NCBI RefSeq assembly: GCF_003234935.1
Contig: NZ_QKSB01000013.1
Span: 18,975 to 82,974 of the forward strand
Origin: Putridiphycobacter roseus
GTDB taxonomy: Bacteria; Bacteroidota; Bacteroidia; Flavobacteriales_D; Crocinitomicaceae
Length of the DNA stretch: 64,000 bases
Direction: 5' to 3'
A model generated the notes under the pieces. It ran no database searches. It was not told where the DNA came from and was given only the letters and a program-made list of their open reading frames with translations. The position numbers were made by a program, and so were the translations under genes. Shown in pieces: positions 52,412 through 61,034 of the stretch (within the stretch, counting starts at the first letter, position 1; each line of letters opens with the position of its first letter).

Positions 52412-53257
52412 TTAACCTTTAAACATCACTAAAGATTGTCCAATTTTTTCTTTTAAATCTTTTCTTTCTACAATAAAATCTAAAAATCCATGCTCTAAAA
52501 CAAATTCTGCTTTTTGGAAACCTTTTGGCAAATCTCTACCAATCGTTTCTTTTACAATTCTAGGTCCAGCAAAAGCGATTAAAGCATTTGGTTCAGAAAT
52601 ATTAATATCTCCTAACATGGCAAAAGAAGCGGTAACGCCGCCAGTTGTAGGATCCGTTAAAAAAGAGATATATGGTAATTTTGCATCACTAAGTTGTGAA
52701 AGTTTAGCAGAAACCTTTGCCATTTGCATCAAAGACAAACCAGCTTCCATCATTCTGGCACCACCTGATTTAGAAATAATCATAAAAGGAGATTTTAAAG
52801 CAATGGCTTTATCAATACCCCTTGCAATCTTTTCTCCCATGACACTTCCTAATGAACCACCAATGAATTTAAAATCCATGGCTGCAACCACTAATGTTTC
52901 CCCGTTAACTTTACCATGGGCAACTTTAATGGCATCCTTTAAACCTGTTTTTTCTTGTGTAGCTTTTACACGAGCAGGGTAGGGTTTAGTATCATTAAAC
53001 TTTAAAGGGTCTGCAGAATATAATCCTTTGGCGATTTCAGTATATTTATCCTCATCAAAAAGAATAGCAAAATATTCATCTGAACTTAATCTTTCGTGAT
53101 GGTTACAAGTCGCACAAACGTATAAGTTTTCGGCATGGTCGTCTCTTGAAATTACCGTTTTACAAGTAGGACATTTGTACCAAAGTCCTTCTGGTGTTTC
53201 TTTTTTATCTGCGGTAGATGTTGTTATACCGTCTTTAGATCTTTTAAACCAAACCAT
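52412..53257 (-). CDS. accD: Acetyl-CoA carboxylase carboxyltransferase subunit beta
   Basis: The 281-residue beta subunit of acetyl-CoA carboxylase, which makes malonyl-CoA for fatty acid synthesis. The zinc ribbon is Cys29, Cys32, Cys48 and Cys51 (YKCPTCKTV...YVCATCNHH). The crotonase-fold core has MDFKFIGGSLGSVMGEKIARGIDKA, SKSGGARMMEAGLSLMQMAK and LTDPTTGGVTASFAMLGDINISEPNALIAFAGPRIV (in blocks). It begins 11 bases after the class I aldolase stop, so these share a transcript. Confidence 0.96.
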   Translation of the reverse strand: MVWFKRSKDGITTSTADKKETPEGLWYKCPTCKTVISRDDHAENLYVCATCNHHERLSSDEYFAILFDEDKYTEIAKGLYSADPLKFNDTKPYPARVKATQEKTGLKDAIKVAHGKVNGETLVVAAMDFKFIGGSLGSVMGEKIARGIDKAIALKSPFMIISKSGGARMMEAGLSLMQMAKVSAKLSQLSDAKLPYISFLTDPTTGGVTASFAMLGDINISEPNALIAFAGPRIVKETIGRDLPKGFQKAEFVLEHGFLDFIVERKDLKEKIGQSLVMFKG

Positions 53258-53268
53258 AATAATCTTTT

Positions 53269-54333
53269 TTAAGCAATAGTAATTTCATCATTAGCGTAAA
53301 CTTCTTGCACTAAATTGATGATTTCAACACCTTCTTTCATAGGTTTTTGGAAAGCTTTTCTTCCTAAAATTAAGCCTTGTCCTCCAGCTCTTTTGTTTAC
53401 TATTGCGGTTTTAACTGCATCTTGAATATCAGTATTTCCGTTACCAGTGGATGCACCACCAGAGTTAATTAATCCATTTCTTCCCATATAGCAATTTGCT
53501 ACTTGGTATCTACATAGATCTATTAAGTTATCAGAACTTAATTCTGAATACATTTTAGGGTGAGACTTACCAAAGCCAATTGCTGGATAAGCACCATTTA
53601 ATGTAGGTAATTTTTGTTTAATAATATCGGCTTGAATGGTTACCCCTAAGTGATTTGCTTGTGCTGTAATATCAGTTGAAGTGTGGTAATCTACACCATC
53701 TTTTTTGAATCCATTGTTTCTCACATAACACCATAAAATAGTAGCCATACCTAATTCGTGTGCTCTTTCAAAAGCTTGTGCAATTTCCACAATTTGTCTT
53801 TCTGATTCTTCAGAACCAAAATAAATGGTAGCACCAACTGCAGTAGCTCCCATATTCCAAGCGTCTTCTACAGAGCCAAATTCAATTTGGTTGAAAGTGT
53901 TTGGGTAAGATAAAAATTCATTGTGGTTTAATTTAACAATGAATGGAATTTTATGTGCGTATTTTCTAGCACATGATGCCAAAACACCAAAAGTAGAGGC
54001 AACACCATTACAGCCAGCTTCTACTGCTAACTTTACAATGTTTTCTGGATCAAAATACATTGGGTTCGGTGCAAATGATGCACCTGCAGAATGCTCAATA
54101 CCTTGATCTACTGGTAGAATGGATAAGTAACCTGTGTTTGCTAAATTACCGGTACCATATAATGATTGTAAACTTTTTAACACTTGTGGTGTACGATTTG
54201 TTTGCGCAAAACATCTGTCAACAAAATCACTACCCGGTAAGTGAATCATTGATTTAGGGATGGTATTACATTCATGGGCTAATAATGATTCACCTTCTGT
54301 TCCTAATAATTCAACTATTTTATTTACACTCAT
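53269..54333 (-). CDS. fbaB: Class I fructose-bisphosphate aldolase (DhnA/FbaB type)
   Basis: The start is placed at 54333 (MSVNKIVELLGTEGESLLAH). The frame opens at 54360, but a -7 box TAATTTTG at 54365-54358 would overlap that codon. The 354-residue product cleaves fructose 1,6-bisphosphate. Motifs: YLSILPVDQGIEHSAG, IPFIVKLNHNEFLSYPN, and the predicted Schiff-base lysine in IQADIIKQKLP. NSGGAST and GLILGRKAF supply the phosphate loops. It precedes accD in a two-gene unit. Confidence 0.9.
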   Translation of the reverse strand: MSVNKIVELLGTEGESLLAHECNTIPKSMIHLPGSDFVDRCFAQTNRTPQVLKSLQSLYGTGNLANTGYLSILPVDQGIEHSAGASFAPNPMYFDPENIVKLAVEAGCNGVASTFGVLASCARKYAHKIPFIVKLNHNEFLSYPNTFNQIEFGSVEDAWNMGATAVGATIYFGSEESERQIVEIAQAFERAHELGMATILWCYVRNNGFKKDGVDYHTSTDITAQANHLGVTIQADIIKQKLPTLNGAYPAIGFGKSHPKMYSELSSDNLIDLCRYQVANCYMGRNGLINSGGASTGNGNTDIQDAVKTAIVNKRAGGQGLILGRKAFQKPMKEGVEIINLVQEVYANDEITIA

Positions 54334-54357
54334 TTTTTTTGATAATTTTAATTTGGG

Positions 54358-54365
54358 CAAAATTA
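54358..54365 (-). promoter_or_regulatory. Putative -7 box of the aldolase-accD operon
   Basis: Reverse strand TAATTTTG matches TAnnTTTG, 24 bases before the ATG at 54333. It supports that start over the longer frame. Confidence 0.5.
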
Positions 54366-54414
54366 ATAAAACTTTTTTTGAATTCCTTCTTATTAAAAGT
54401 CTAATCTACATTAA

Positions 54415-55104
54415 TTACAATTCCTTCTCTTTAATTAGTCCTAAAACTAGTTCAAACTGGGCAGTTTCAGAGAGATTAGAATTGTCGATTACTACAGCAT
54501 CTTTTGCTTGAATAAGCGGAGAAATTGCTCTAGACATGTCCACTCGGTCTCTTTCGACTAAGTTTTGTTTGACATCTTCAAAGTTTATAGCACTGTTTTT
54601 TTGTTTCATTTCTAGCAATCTTCTCTCTGTTCTAATGTCGACTTCGGCAGTGATAAACAATTTTAAATCCGCATTTGGAAACACAACAGTGCCAATATCC
54701 CGACCATCCATTACTACACCACCTGCTTCACCAAGTTGTTGTTGTAATTCGACTAATTTCTCTCTTACTTCTTTGATGGTACTTATTTGACTAACTCTTT
54801 GAGAAACAGCTAGACTTCTAATCTCAGTTTCTACGTTTTGACCGTTTAGCATGGTTTCGGCAACTTCTTTTTGTGGATCAAATACAAAGTCAATTTGAAT
54901 GTTTGGTAAAGCCGCTAAAACTTGTTTCATCAAGAAATTTTTATCTTTTAAAATCCCTTGGTTCATTAAATATAAGGTGACTGCACGATACATAGCACCG
55001 CTATCTACGTATACATATCCTAATTTTTTAGCAATTGCTTTTGCAATGGTACTTTTCCCGCAAGATGAATAGCCATCAATTGCAATGGTTAGTTTTTTTT
55101 GCAT
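54415..55104 (-). CDS. cmk: Cytidylate kinase
   Basis: A 229-residue kinase that phosphorylates CMP and dCMP. The P-loop GYSSCGKSTIAKAIAKKLGYVYVDSGAMYRAVTLYL (in blocks) is typical of Cmk. The acceptor region shows VVMDGRDIGTVVFPNADLKLFITA and ERDRVDMSRAISPLIQAKDAVVIDNSNLS. It begins 3 bases after the stop of the histidine kinase gene, so it is very likely co-transcribed with it. Confidence 0.96.
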   Translation of the reverse strand: MQKKLTIAIDGYSSCGKSTIAKAIAKKLGYVYVDSGAMYRAVTLYLMNQGILKDKNFLMKQVLAALPNIQIDFVFDPQKEVAETMLNGQNVETEIRSLAVSQRVSQISTIKEVREKLVELQQQLGEAGGVVMDGRDIGTVVFPNADLKLFITAEVDIRTERRLLEMKQKNSAINFEDVKQNLVERDRVDMSRAISPLIQAKDAVVIDNSNLSETAQFELVLGLIKEKEL

Positions 55105-55107
55105 GAG

Positions 55108-56322
55108 TTAAATGTTAATTGGAAATACAAAACTGTACTTCGTTCCGTTTTCTGTTGTACGTGTATAGGTTCCTTCTAATTGTTCCGTCAATGTTTCTAT
55201 TAATTCTATGCCAAATGATACTTTCTCTGCTTTAATATCCCAAGTACCATTATCGTGGTAGTCAAATGCAATCGTATTGTTATCTTCAAAAATTGAAATT
55301 CTTATTTCTCCAGAAGATTTATCCTTAAAGCCATGTTTTAAGGAGTTGGAGGTTAATTCATTGATTAGTAAGGCAAACGGGACCATGTAGTCAGGGGTGA
55401 TGAAATTTAAATTTGCTTTGATTTCTGTCTGCACGGGTATGTTAACCGAATAAGAACGAATTAATTCATCTGTTAATGATTTAATATATGCCGATAAATC
55501 TATATTGGATAAATCCTCGGTTTGGTAAATTTTTTCATGAATCAAAGACATGGCAATTACACGATTGGTTGCCTCGTTAAACTGTTTAATTACCTCAGGG
55601 TCTTCAATATCTTTGGATTGTAACCTTAGTAAACTAGTAATTACCTGTAAATTATTTTTTACACGGTGATGTATTTCTTTAAGCATCACTGATTTCTCTT
55701 TGTTTTGCTCCAACATTACTTTATTGTTGACTCTTAATTTTTCGTTGGCAGCGCGATATTTTAAATTGGTTATATTCTGTGTTTTATAAAACAATATCAA
55801 TAAATAACAAATCATTATACCACCAAAAACAACAGTCAGTACATAATCCACTTGTTGGGCAGAACTATAAGTATTAAAAGGTTTCAAGTCAGGACTAACG
55901 ACAAAAAATTGATAGAATAGTATCCCTAAAAAGTTGATTAACAAGGTTGTTACGCCCCAAACCAAACCAATGGCGTAAAAACTGTAAAGTACAATAATTA
56001 AAATCCATATCATGTCCATGTACCTGTCCGGATTCAATAGATTATAGATGTTAATTTGAATTAAAATGGTACTTATAAAAATAATTACTTTTGCAATAAT
56101 AAAATGCTTTCCATATTTCCGCATATACCATATACCTGCTAAACTAAGCAATAATACAGTGATACATACCCAGAAAGTTAAAGACCTTGATTTAAAATGT
56201 ACTATGGAGAGTATAGAAAAAAAAATGGAAGTAAGTGCAACAATGCGATAGGAAAGGATAAACATAGATTGACTATGGAAATCTTTAAAATTTATTTTCG
56301 GGAGTTTTAATATGTTTAACAT
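55108..56322 (-). CDS. Orphan membrane sensor histidine kinase (HisKA_2/HWE-like)
   Basis: A 404-residue kinase. The first 190 residues hold about six hydrophobic segments (e.g. LTFWVCITVLLLSLAGIWYM; HFIIAKVIIFISTILIQI; MIWILIIVLYSFYAIGLVW; YVLTVVFGGIMICYLLILFY). A short coiled coil leads into the phosphoacceptor box MLKEIHHRVKNNLQVITSLLRLQ (HisKA_2). The ATPase region has FALLINELTSNSLKHGF (N box) and the family's short C-terminal block. The start at 56322 abuts a reverse-strand -7 box at 56336-56329; the ATG at 56265 (MFILSYRIVALT) could be used if transcription starts near 56320. No response regulator is adjacent. Confidence 0.88.
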   Translation of the reverse strand: MLNILKLPKINFKDFHSQSMFILSYRIVALTSIFFSILSIVHFKSRSLTFWVCITVLLLSLAGIWYMRKYGKHFIIAKVIIFISTILIQINIYNLLNPDRYMDMIWILIIVLYSFYAIGLVWGVTTLLINFLGILFYQFFVVSPDLKPFNTYSSAQQVDYVLTVVFGGIMICYLLILFYKTQNITNLKYRAANEKLRVNNKVMLEQNKEKSVMLKEIHHRVKNNLQVITSLLRLQSKDIEDPEVIKQFNEATNRVIAMSLIHEKIYQTEDLSNIDLSAYIKSLTDELIRSYSVNIPVQTEIKANLNFITPDYMVPFALLINELTSNSLKHGFKDKSSGEIRISIFEDNNTIAFDYHDNGTWDIKAEKVSFGIELIETLTEQLEGTYTRTTENGTKYSFVFPINI

Positions 56323-56328
56323 TTAGGT

Positions 56329-56357
56329 CAAATATATACTTTAATTGTATAATTTTG
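56329..56357. promoter_or_regulatory. Divergent -7 boxes for the kinase and SDR genes
   Basis: Reverse strand TATATTTG (56336-56329) faces the histidine kinase; forward strand TAATTTTG (56350-56357) faces the SDR gene starting at 56381. Both match TAnnTTTG. Confidence 0.5.
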
Positions 56358-56380
56358 ATTTTTTTTAAGGCAATTTTTAA

Positions 56381-57169
56381 ATGAATAATAAGAAAATAGT
56401 TTGGATTACGGGAGCCTCCTCAGGAATAGGAAAGGCGATTGCAAAATTGTATAATGAAAAGGGAGATTTTGTAATTTTATCTTCCAGGAATCAGGAAAGC
56501 TTAGAAAAGGTTCAAGCTGAGCTAACCAACCCAAAAGAATCCTTTATTCAACCGCTCGATTTAGTGCAAATAGACACTTTTGATGGCATTGTTAAATCTT
56601 TAATAGATGCCTTTGGTAGGATTGATATATTGGTGAATAATGGCGGAATTAGTCAACGAAGTACTGTCGCGGAAACGCCTCTTTCGATAGATCGTAAAAT
56701 AATGGAAGTGAATTATTTTGGTAATATTGGTCTAACCAAAGCATTGTTGCCTTATCTACAGGCTCAAAAGTCGGGTCATATTGTAGTTATTTCAAGTATT
56801 GCGGGTAAATTTGGCTTTTATTTGCGTTCCGCTTATGCAGCTTCAAAGCATGCATTACAAGGTTTTTATGAAAGTTTGTTGTTGGAAGAAGCTAAAAATA
56901 ATATTTTTGTGACCATAGTTTATCCTGGTAAGATTAATACGCCTATTTCACTCTCCGCTATTAATGCGGCAGGGGAAGCTCATGGTGTAATGGATCATAA
57001 TCAAGAAACTGGAATGCCAGCAAGTACCTGTGCGAACATAATTATTAAAGCCGTTGAAAAAAAGAAAAAATCCATCCTTGTAGGGAATAAGGAAATTAAA
57101 GCTGTTTATCTCAAACGTTTTATCCCTGCTTTGTTTTGGCGTGTTATTAAAAATCAAAAACCTACCTAA
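56381..57169 (+). CDS. SDR family oxidoreductase
   Basis: A 262-residue short-chain dehydrogenase. Cofactor motif VWITGASSGIGKAIAKLYNEKG, structural NNGGISQRS (variant of NNAG), active-site Ser in VVISSIAGKFG and YAASKHALQGF (YxxxK). The C-terminal hydrophobic stretch with basic flanks is short; it resembles the DHRS7/dehydrogenase-like clade that often acts on lipids or steroids. The substrate is unknown. The MutS-like gene follows after 5 bases on the same strand. Confidence 0.9.
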   Translation: MNNKKIVWITGASSGIGKAIAKLYNEKGDFVILSSRNQESLEKVQAELTNPKESFIQPLDLVQIDTFDGIVKSLIDAFGRIDILVNNGGISQRSTVAETPLSIDRKIMEVNYFGNIGLTKALLPYLQAQKSGHIVVISSIAGKFGFYLRSAYAASKHALQGFYESLLLEEAKNNIFVTIVYPGKINTPISLSAINAAGEAHGVMDHNQETGMPASTCANIIIKAVEKKKKSILVGNKEIKAVYLKRFIPALFWRVIKNQKPT

Positions 57170-57174
57170 GCTAA

Positions 57175-58950
57175 ATGAATAATTTACCTCTTGAATTTTA
57201 CAATGAAAAATTGCTTCAATATGAAGTGGACTTAAAAAAGAATAAAAAACAATTATTGGTATTCGCACTTTTGCGTTTATTGATTTTTTTAGTGACTGGT
57301 CTAGGTATTTATTTAACTTTATCTATCAAGCTATTGCCTATTGCTATTGCTGTCATTGGTTTTGCTGTTTTTTTAAGGCTGATCGTAAAACATGCTGCTT
57401 TAAAGAAGGAAAATGGGTTTTTAAAAAATTTGGTTTTTATCAATACCAAAGAGATTGACTATTTGACTAAAGGAGACTTGGCTTATGCTAATGGAGAAGA
57501 GTTGATAGATGGTAATCATTTTTACGCCGCAGATATTGATGTGTTTGGTCCAGGTTCCATTTTTAATATCATTAATAGAACACATTCTTTAGAAGGCAAG
57601 AAAAAATTAGCAAATTTATTAACTGCTAACGAAATAGATGGAATTGAAGAAAAGCAAGAAATGATTAAGGAATTAGCAAATAAAGCCGATTGGCGTCAAA
57701 AATTTCAAGCTAAAATCAATACCATGGAAGCTGCTATTTCGCAAAAAGTAGTCATGGATTGGTTAAAGGCCTATGAAGCCATTGTACATCCTTCTTTCAA
57801 GAAAATTAAATACCTATTTCAAGGTTTAACGCTGGTTTTTTTAATTGGCTATATTTTTGACTTCATCAATTATTTACCACTTCTACTTTTGTTTTTTGTA
57901 GGCCTTTTTATTTCTGGTAAGTACGTCGGTAAAATCAATAAGTTTAATGTGCATTTGTCGGAGTTAAAACAAGTATTTAGTTCTTATGCCGACCCAATAG
58001 CAAGTGTAGAGGCCGAAGAGTTCAGGGCAAAATTAAACCAAGAGGTACAGGCTAATGTTAAAAAAGAGGGGGAGAGTGCTTCTCAATTAATACATGAGTT
58101 TTCGAAATATTTGAGTGCCTTAGACCAAAGAAATAATATCCTCTTTGCTGTGCTGGGGAATGGCTTTTTATTATGGGATATTAGTCAAGTGAATAAAATT
58201 GATACCTGGTTAAAAAATCATGTCCAAGATATTGAAGGTTGGTTCAATGCCATTACTTATTTTGAAGCGAATAACAGTTTAGGTAATTTTTCCTATAATC
58301 ACCCAACTTATACTTTTCCAAAAATTAATAAGCAAAGTAATGATGTTATCCAGGCAAAACAATTGGGGCATTTAATGATAGATGCTAAAAAAAGAGTCAA
58401 TAATGATTTTAAAATTGGTACCAATGAATTTGATATCATAACCGGCGCAAATATGGCTGGAAAAAGTACATTTTTACGAACAGTAGCCTTGAGTATTGTT
58501 AGTGCAAACGTTGGATTACCTGTTTGTGCAACTTCTTTTGAATATAACCCTATTCGTTTGATTACTAGTATGAGAAATAATGATTCTTTACAGTCTGATT
58601 CTTCTTACTTTTATGCAGAACTTGTTCGCCTTAAAACCATCATAGATGCCATTGCTGAAAAGCCATATTTTATCATCTTAGATGAAATATTAAAAGGGAC
58701 GAATAGTAAGGATAAAGAACAAGGATCTATTCAGTTAATGCACAAATTGTCCAAGTCAAACTCTGCAGGTATTATTGCTACGCATGATTTAGGTTTATGT
58801 GAAATTGAAAAAGAGTTGGATAATATCACTAATCTATATTTTGATGCAGAAATTGAAAATGATGAGTTGTATTTTGATTATACTTTAAAATCAGGAATTT
58901 GTCAAAATATGAACGCTTCTTTCTTGTTGAAGAAAATGGCAATTATTTAG
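57175..58950 (+). CDS. Membrane-associated MutS-like ATPase
   Basis: A 591-residue protein with the MutS ATPase (domain V) at the C-terminus: Walker A TGANMAGKSTFLRTVALSIV, the loop SMRNNDSLQSDSSYFYAE, and Walker B IILDEILKGTNSKD, then THDLGLCEIE. The clamp/lever part is present (RTHSLEGKKKLANLLTANEIDG). The mismatch-recognition domain I is absent. Unlike canonical MutS there are hydrophobic segments near residues 25-65 and 220-250 (LRLLIFLVTGLGIYLTLSI, LPIAIAVIGFAVFLRLIV; LPLLLLFFVGLFISG), so membrane attachment is predicted. This Bacteroidota MutS-like group has no established function. Confidence 0.85.
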   Translation: MNNLPLEFYNEKLLQYEVDLKKNKKQLLVFALLRLLIFLVTGLGIYLTLSIKLLPIAIAVIGFAVFLRLIVKHAALKKENGFLKNLVFINTKEIDYLTKGDLAYANGEELIDGNHFYAADIDVFGPGSIFNIINRTHSLEGKKKLANLLTANEIDGIEEKQEMIKELANKADWRQKFQAKINTMEAAISQKVVMDWLKAYEAIVHPSFKKIKYLFQGLTLVFLIGYIFDFINYLPLLLLFFVGLFISGKYVGKINKFNVHLSELKQVFSSYADPIASVEAEEFRAKLNQEVQANVKKEGESASQLIHEFSKYLSALDQRNNILFAVLGNGFLLWDISQVNKIDTWLKNHVQDIEGWFNAITYFEANNSLGNFSYNHPTYTFPKINKQSNDVIQAKQLGHLMIDAKKRVNNDFKIGTNEFDIITGANMAGKSTFLRTVALSIVSANVGLPVCATSFEYNPIRLITSMRNNDSLQSDSSYFYAELVRLKTIIDAIAEKPYFIILDEILKGTNSKDKEQGSIQLMHKLSKSNSAGIIATHDLGLCEIEKELDNITNLYFDAEIENDELYFDYTLKSGICQNMNASFLLKKMAII

Positions 58951-59185
58951 TAGTCTTCAGACATCCTGTTAGGTAAAATCCACCCATCAATACTGCTTTA
59001 TCTAAAATGAAAAACGATTGATAATTAGTCCCAAATTCTTCTAGGATAAATACCTGGCGGAAAAGAACAGGCATCATAACCTTCTTAAGTTTAAAATATT
59101 TAGCGAACTTATTAGGCTATCCTTACTTGGTTTCGTAGGGGTAAAATAAAACACAATAGCAGCACTGTGCTCTAGAAACTTTTTT
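58951..59185. other. Intergenic region, nothing recognised
   Basis: A 235-base gap between the convergent MutS-like and ABC exporter genes. No hairpin with a T run, RNA gene or frame of note was seen. Confidence 0.5.
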
Positions 59186-60958
59186 TTATAAGGTGTTAAT
59201 TTCTTCGCTAAGCTTTTGCTTCGCATAGATGGAAGCATAAGCGCCGTTTAAGGTTAATAAATCATCATGTTTACCGGATTCTACAATTTTCCCTTCATCT
59301 AGCACTAATATTCTATCGGCATATTTAATACTCGAAATTCTATGACTGATAATAAAGGAGGTACTATTTTTTAATTGATTTTGAATGGCGTTTAGAATCA
59401 ATTCTTCCGTCTCGTTATCCACTGCCGACAAGCAATCATCAAAGATGACAAATTCAGGTTGCTTAATCAGTGCCCTTGCGATAGAGATTCTTTGTTTTTG
59501 ACCACCAGAAAGATTAATTCCTCTTTCTCCTAATTTAGTTTCATATTGTGCGGGAAATTCTAAAATAGATTCATGAATGCCGGCACTTTTAGCAGCGTTA
59601 AAAACCATTTCGTCAGGAATATCGGATGCTTTCAAACCAAAAGTAATATTGTTTCTAATACTATCGGAAAATAAGAAATGTTCTTGGGGTACATAGCCAA
59701 TTAAATCTCGCCAACTATCAATATTCAATTCATTCAAGTTTTTACCATCAATTTTTATACTTCCTTCTGTGGGATCTAGCAATCTAAGTAGGAGGTAAGC
59801 AAGAGAAGACTTTCCTGAACCGGTTTTACCAATAACGCCTATGGTTTCTCCTTTTTTTATTTGAAAATTGACATCTGTTAAAGCACGAACACCAGAGTTT
59901 TCGTAGACCAAGCCAACATTTTTAAAAACAATTTCCTTGGCAAAAGTTACCTTTTCCGTAGAAGGGTTAATAATTTCAGGCGTTTCTTTTAAAAACTCAT
60001 TAATTCTAGCTTGAGAAGCTGCCGCTCTTTGGATTAAGGAAGTCACCCAGCCAACAGAAGCAAAAGGCCAAGTTAACATGTTGATAAAGATTACAAATTG
60101 TGCGATTTCACCTGCATTAATCAACCCTTCTCTCGCTTGTAAAATCCCTAAATAAATGGTGATGATATTACTTAATCCTATCAGAAAAACAATCGTCGGC
60201 ATAAAAAGCGCAGAAGTTTTAGCTAAAGATAGGGAGGCTTCTTTATAATTTACGGCTTGGGTATTAAAGTTTTTAATAGATTCTTTTTCTCTGATATAAG
60301 ACTTGATTACTCGAATTCCTGAAAAATTTTCTTGTACAAAAGTAGATAATTTAGATTGTTCGGACTGCACCAAGTTACTCTTTTTATTTAGTTTAAAACT
60401 AACGAAATAGATTAAAACAGACATGACTGGAAGTGGTGCTAAAACGTATAGTGTTAAAATTGGGCTGACCCTTAACATGACAAAAATAATTAATCCCGAC
60501 ATGATGACTAAGTTAATGGTATACATGATACCAGGTCCTAAATACATTCTGACCTTAGATACGTCTTCACTAATTCTATTCATTAAGTCACCCGTAGCAT
60601 TTTTTTTGTAAAAATTGAAGGATAATTTTTGGTATTGATCGTAAACTTCGTTTTTTAAGTCGTATTCAATATAACGCGACATTTTAATGATCGTTTGGCG
60701 GGTGTAAAATAAAAATATACCTTTTAAAACAGAATAAAAGACATATAATCCAGCACTCATCAAGGCTATTTTTAATATCGCTCCTAAACTTACGTCGCCA
60801 TTTGTTAAATCAGAAGATACTAAATCATTGATGGTATCTTTCACAACTCCAGGCATCATTACACCAAAAACATTGGATATAAAAATGAATAGAATACCAA
60901 GCAATAGATACCTTTTATATTTGAATAAAAATTTGTTTAAATAATAGAGTGAAGACAT
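59186..60958 (-). CDS. ABC exporter, fused permease and ATPase (MsbA-like)
   Basis: A 590-residue half-transporter. The first 310 residues hold six membrane helices (YLLLGILFIFISNVFGVMMPG; ALMSAGLYVFYSVLKGIFLFY; PGIMYTINLVIMSGLIIFVM...). The ATPase has Walker A VIGKTGSGKSSLAYLLLR, Q-loop YVPQEHFLFSD, signature LSGGQKQRISIARAL, Walker B FVIFDDCLSAVD (with D rather than E after the DD pair) and switch IISHRISS. It probably works as a homodimer and exports lipid or drug; substrate unknown. The start overlaps a promoter region shared with the leucine dehydrogenase-type gene. Confidence 0.9.
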   Translation of the reverse strand: MSSLYYLNKFLFKYKRYLLLGILFIFISNVFGVMMPGVVKDTINDLVSSDLTNGDVSLGAILKIALMSAGLYVFYSVLKGIFLFYTRQTIIKMSRYIEYDLKNEVYDQYQKLSFNFYKKNATGDLMNRISEDVSKVRMYLGPGIMYTINLVIMSGLIIFVMLRVSPILTLYVLAPLPVMSVLIYFVSFKLNKKSNLVQSEQSKLSTFVQENFSGIRVIKSYIREKESIKNFNTQAVNYKEASLSLAKTSALFMPTIVFLIGLSNIITIYLGILQAREGLINAGEIAQFVIFINMLTWPFASVGWVTSLIQRAAASQARINEFLKETPEIINPSTEKVTFAKEIVFKNVGLVYENSGVRALTDVNFQIKKGETIGVIGKTGSGKSSLAYLLLRLLDPTEGSIKIDGKNLNELNIDSWRDLIGYVPQEHFLFSDSIRNNITFGLKASDIPDEMVFNAAKSAGIHESILEFPAQYETKLGERGINLSGGQKQRISIARALIKQPEFVIFDDCLSAVDNETEELILNAIQNQLKNSTSFIISHRISSIKYADRILVLDEGKIVESGKHDDLLTLNGAYASIYAKQKLSEEINTL

Positions 60959-60967
60959 TTAATTGAT

Positions 60968-60986
60968 TATTTTTGCAACAAAATTA
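60968..60986. promoter_or_regulatory. Back-to-back divergent -7 boxes
   Basis: Forward TATTTTTG (60968-60975) faces the dehydrogenase (start 61035). Reverse TAATTTTG (60986-60979) faces the ABC exporter (start 60958). The boxes are 3 bases apart, so polymerases at the two promoters would compete. Confidence 0.5.
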
Positions 60987-61034
60987 ATCAAAAGTAAACA
61001 TCAATTAGTCTATATAAAAATAAACTTACATTTT

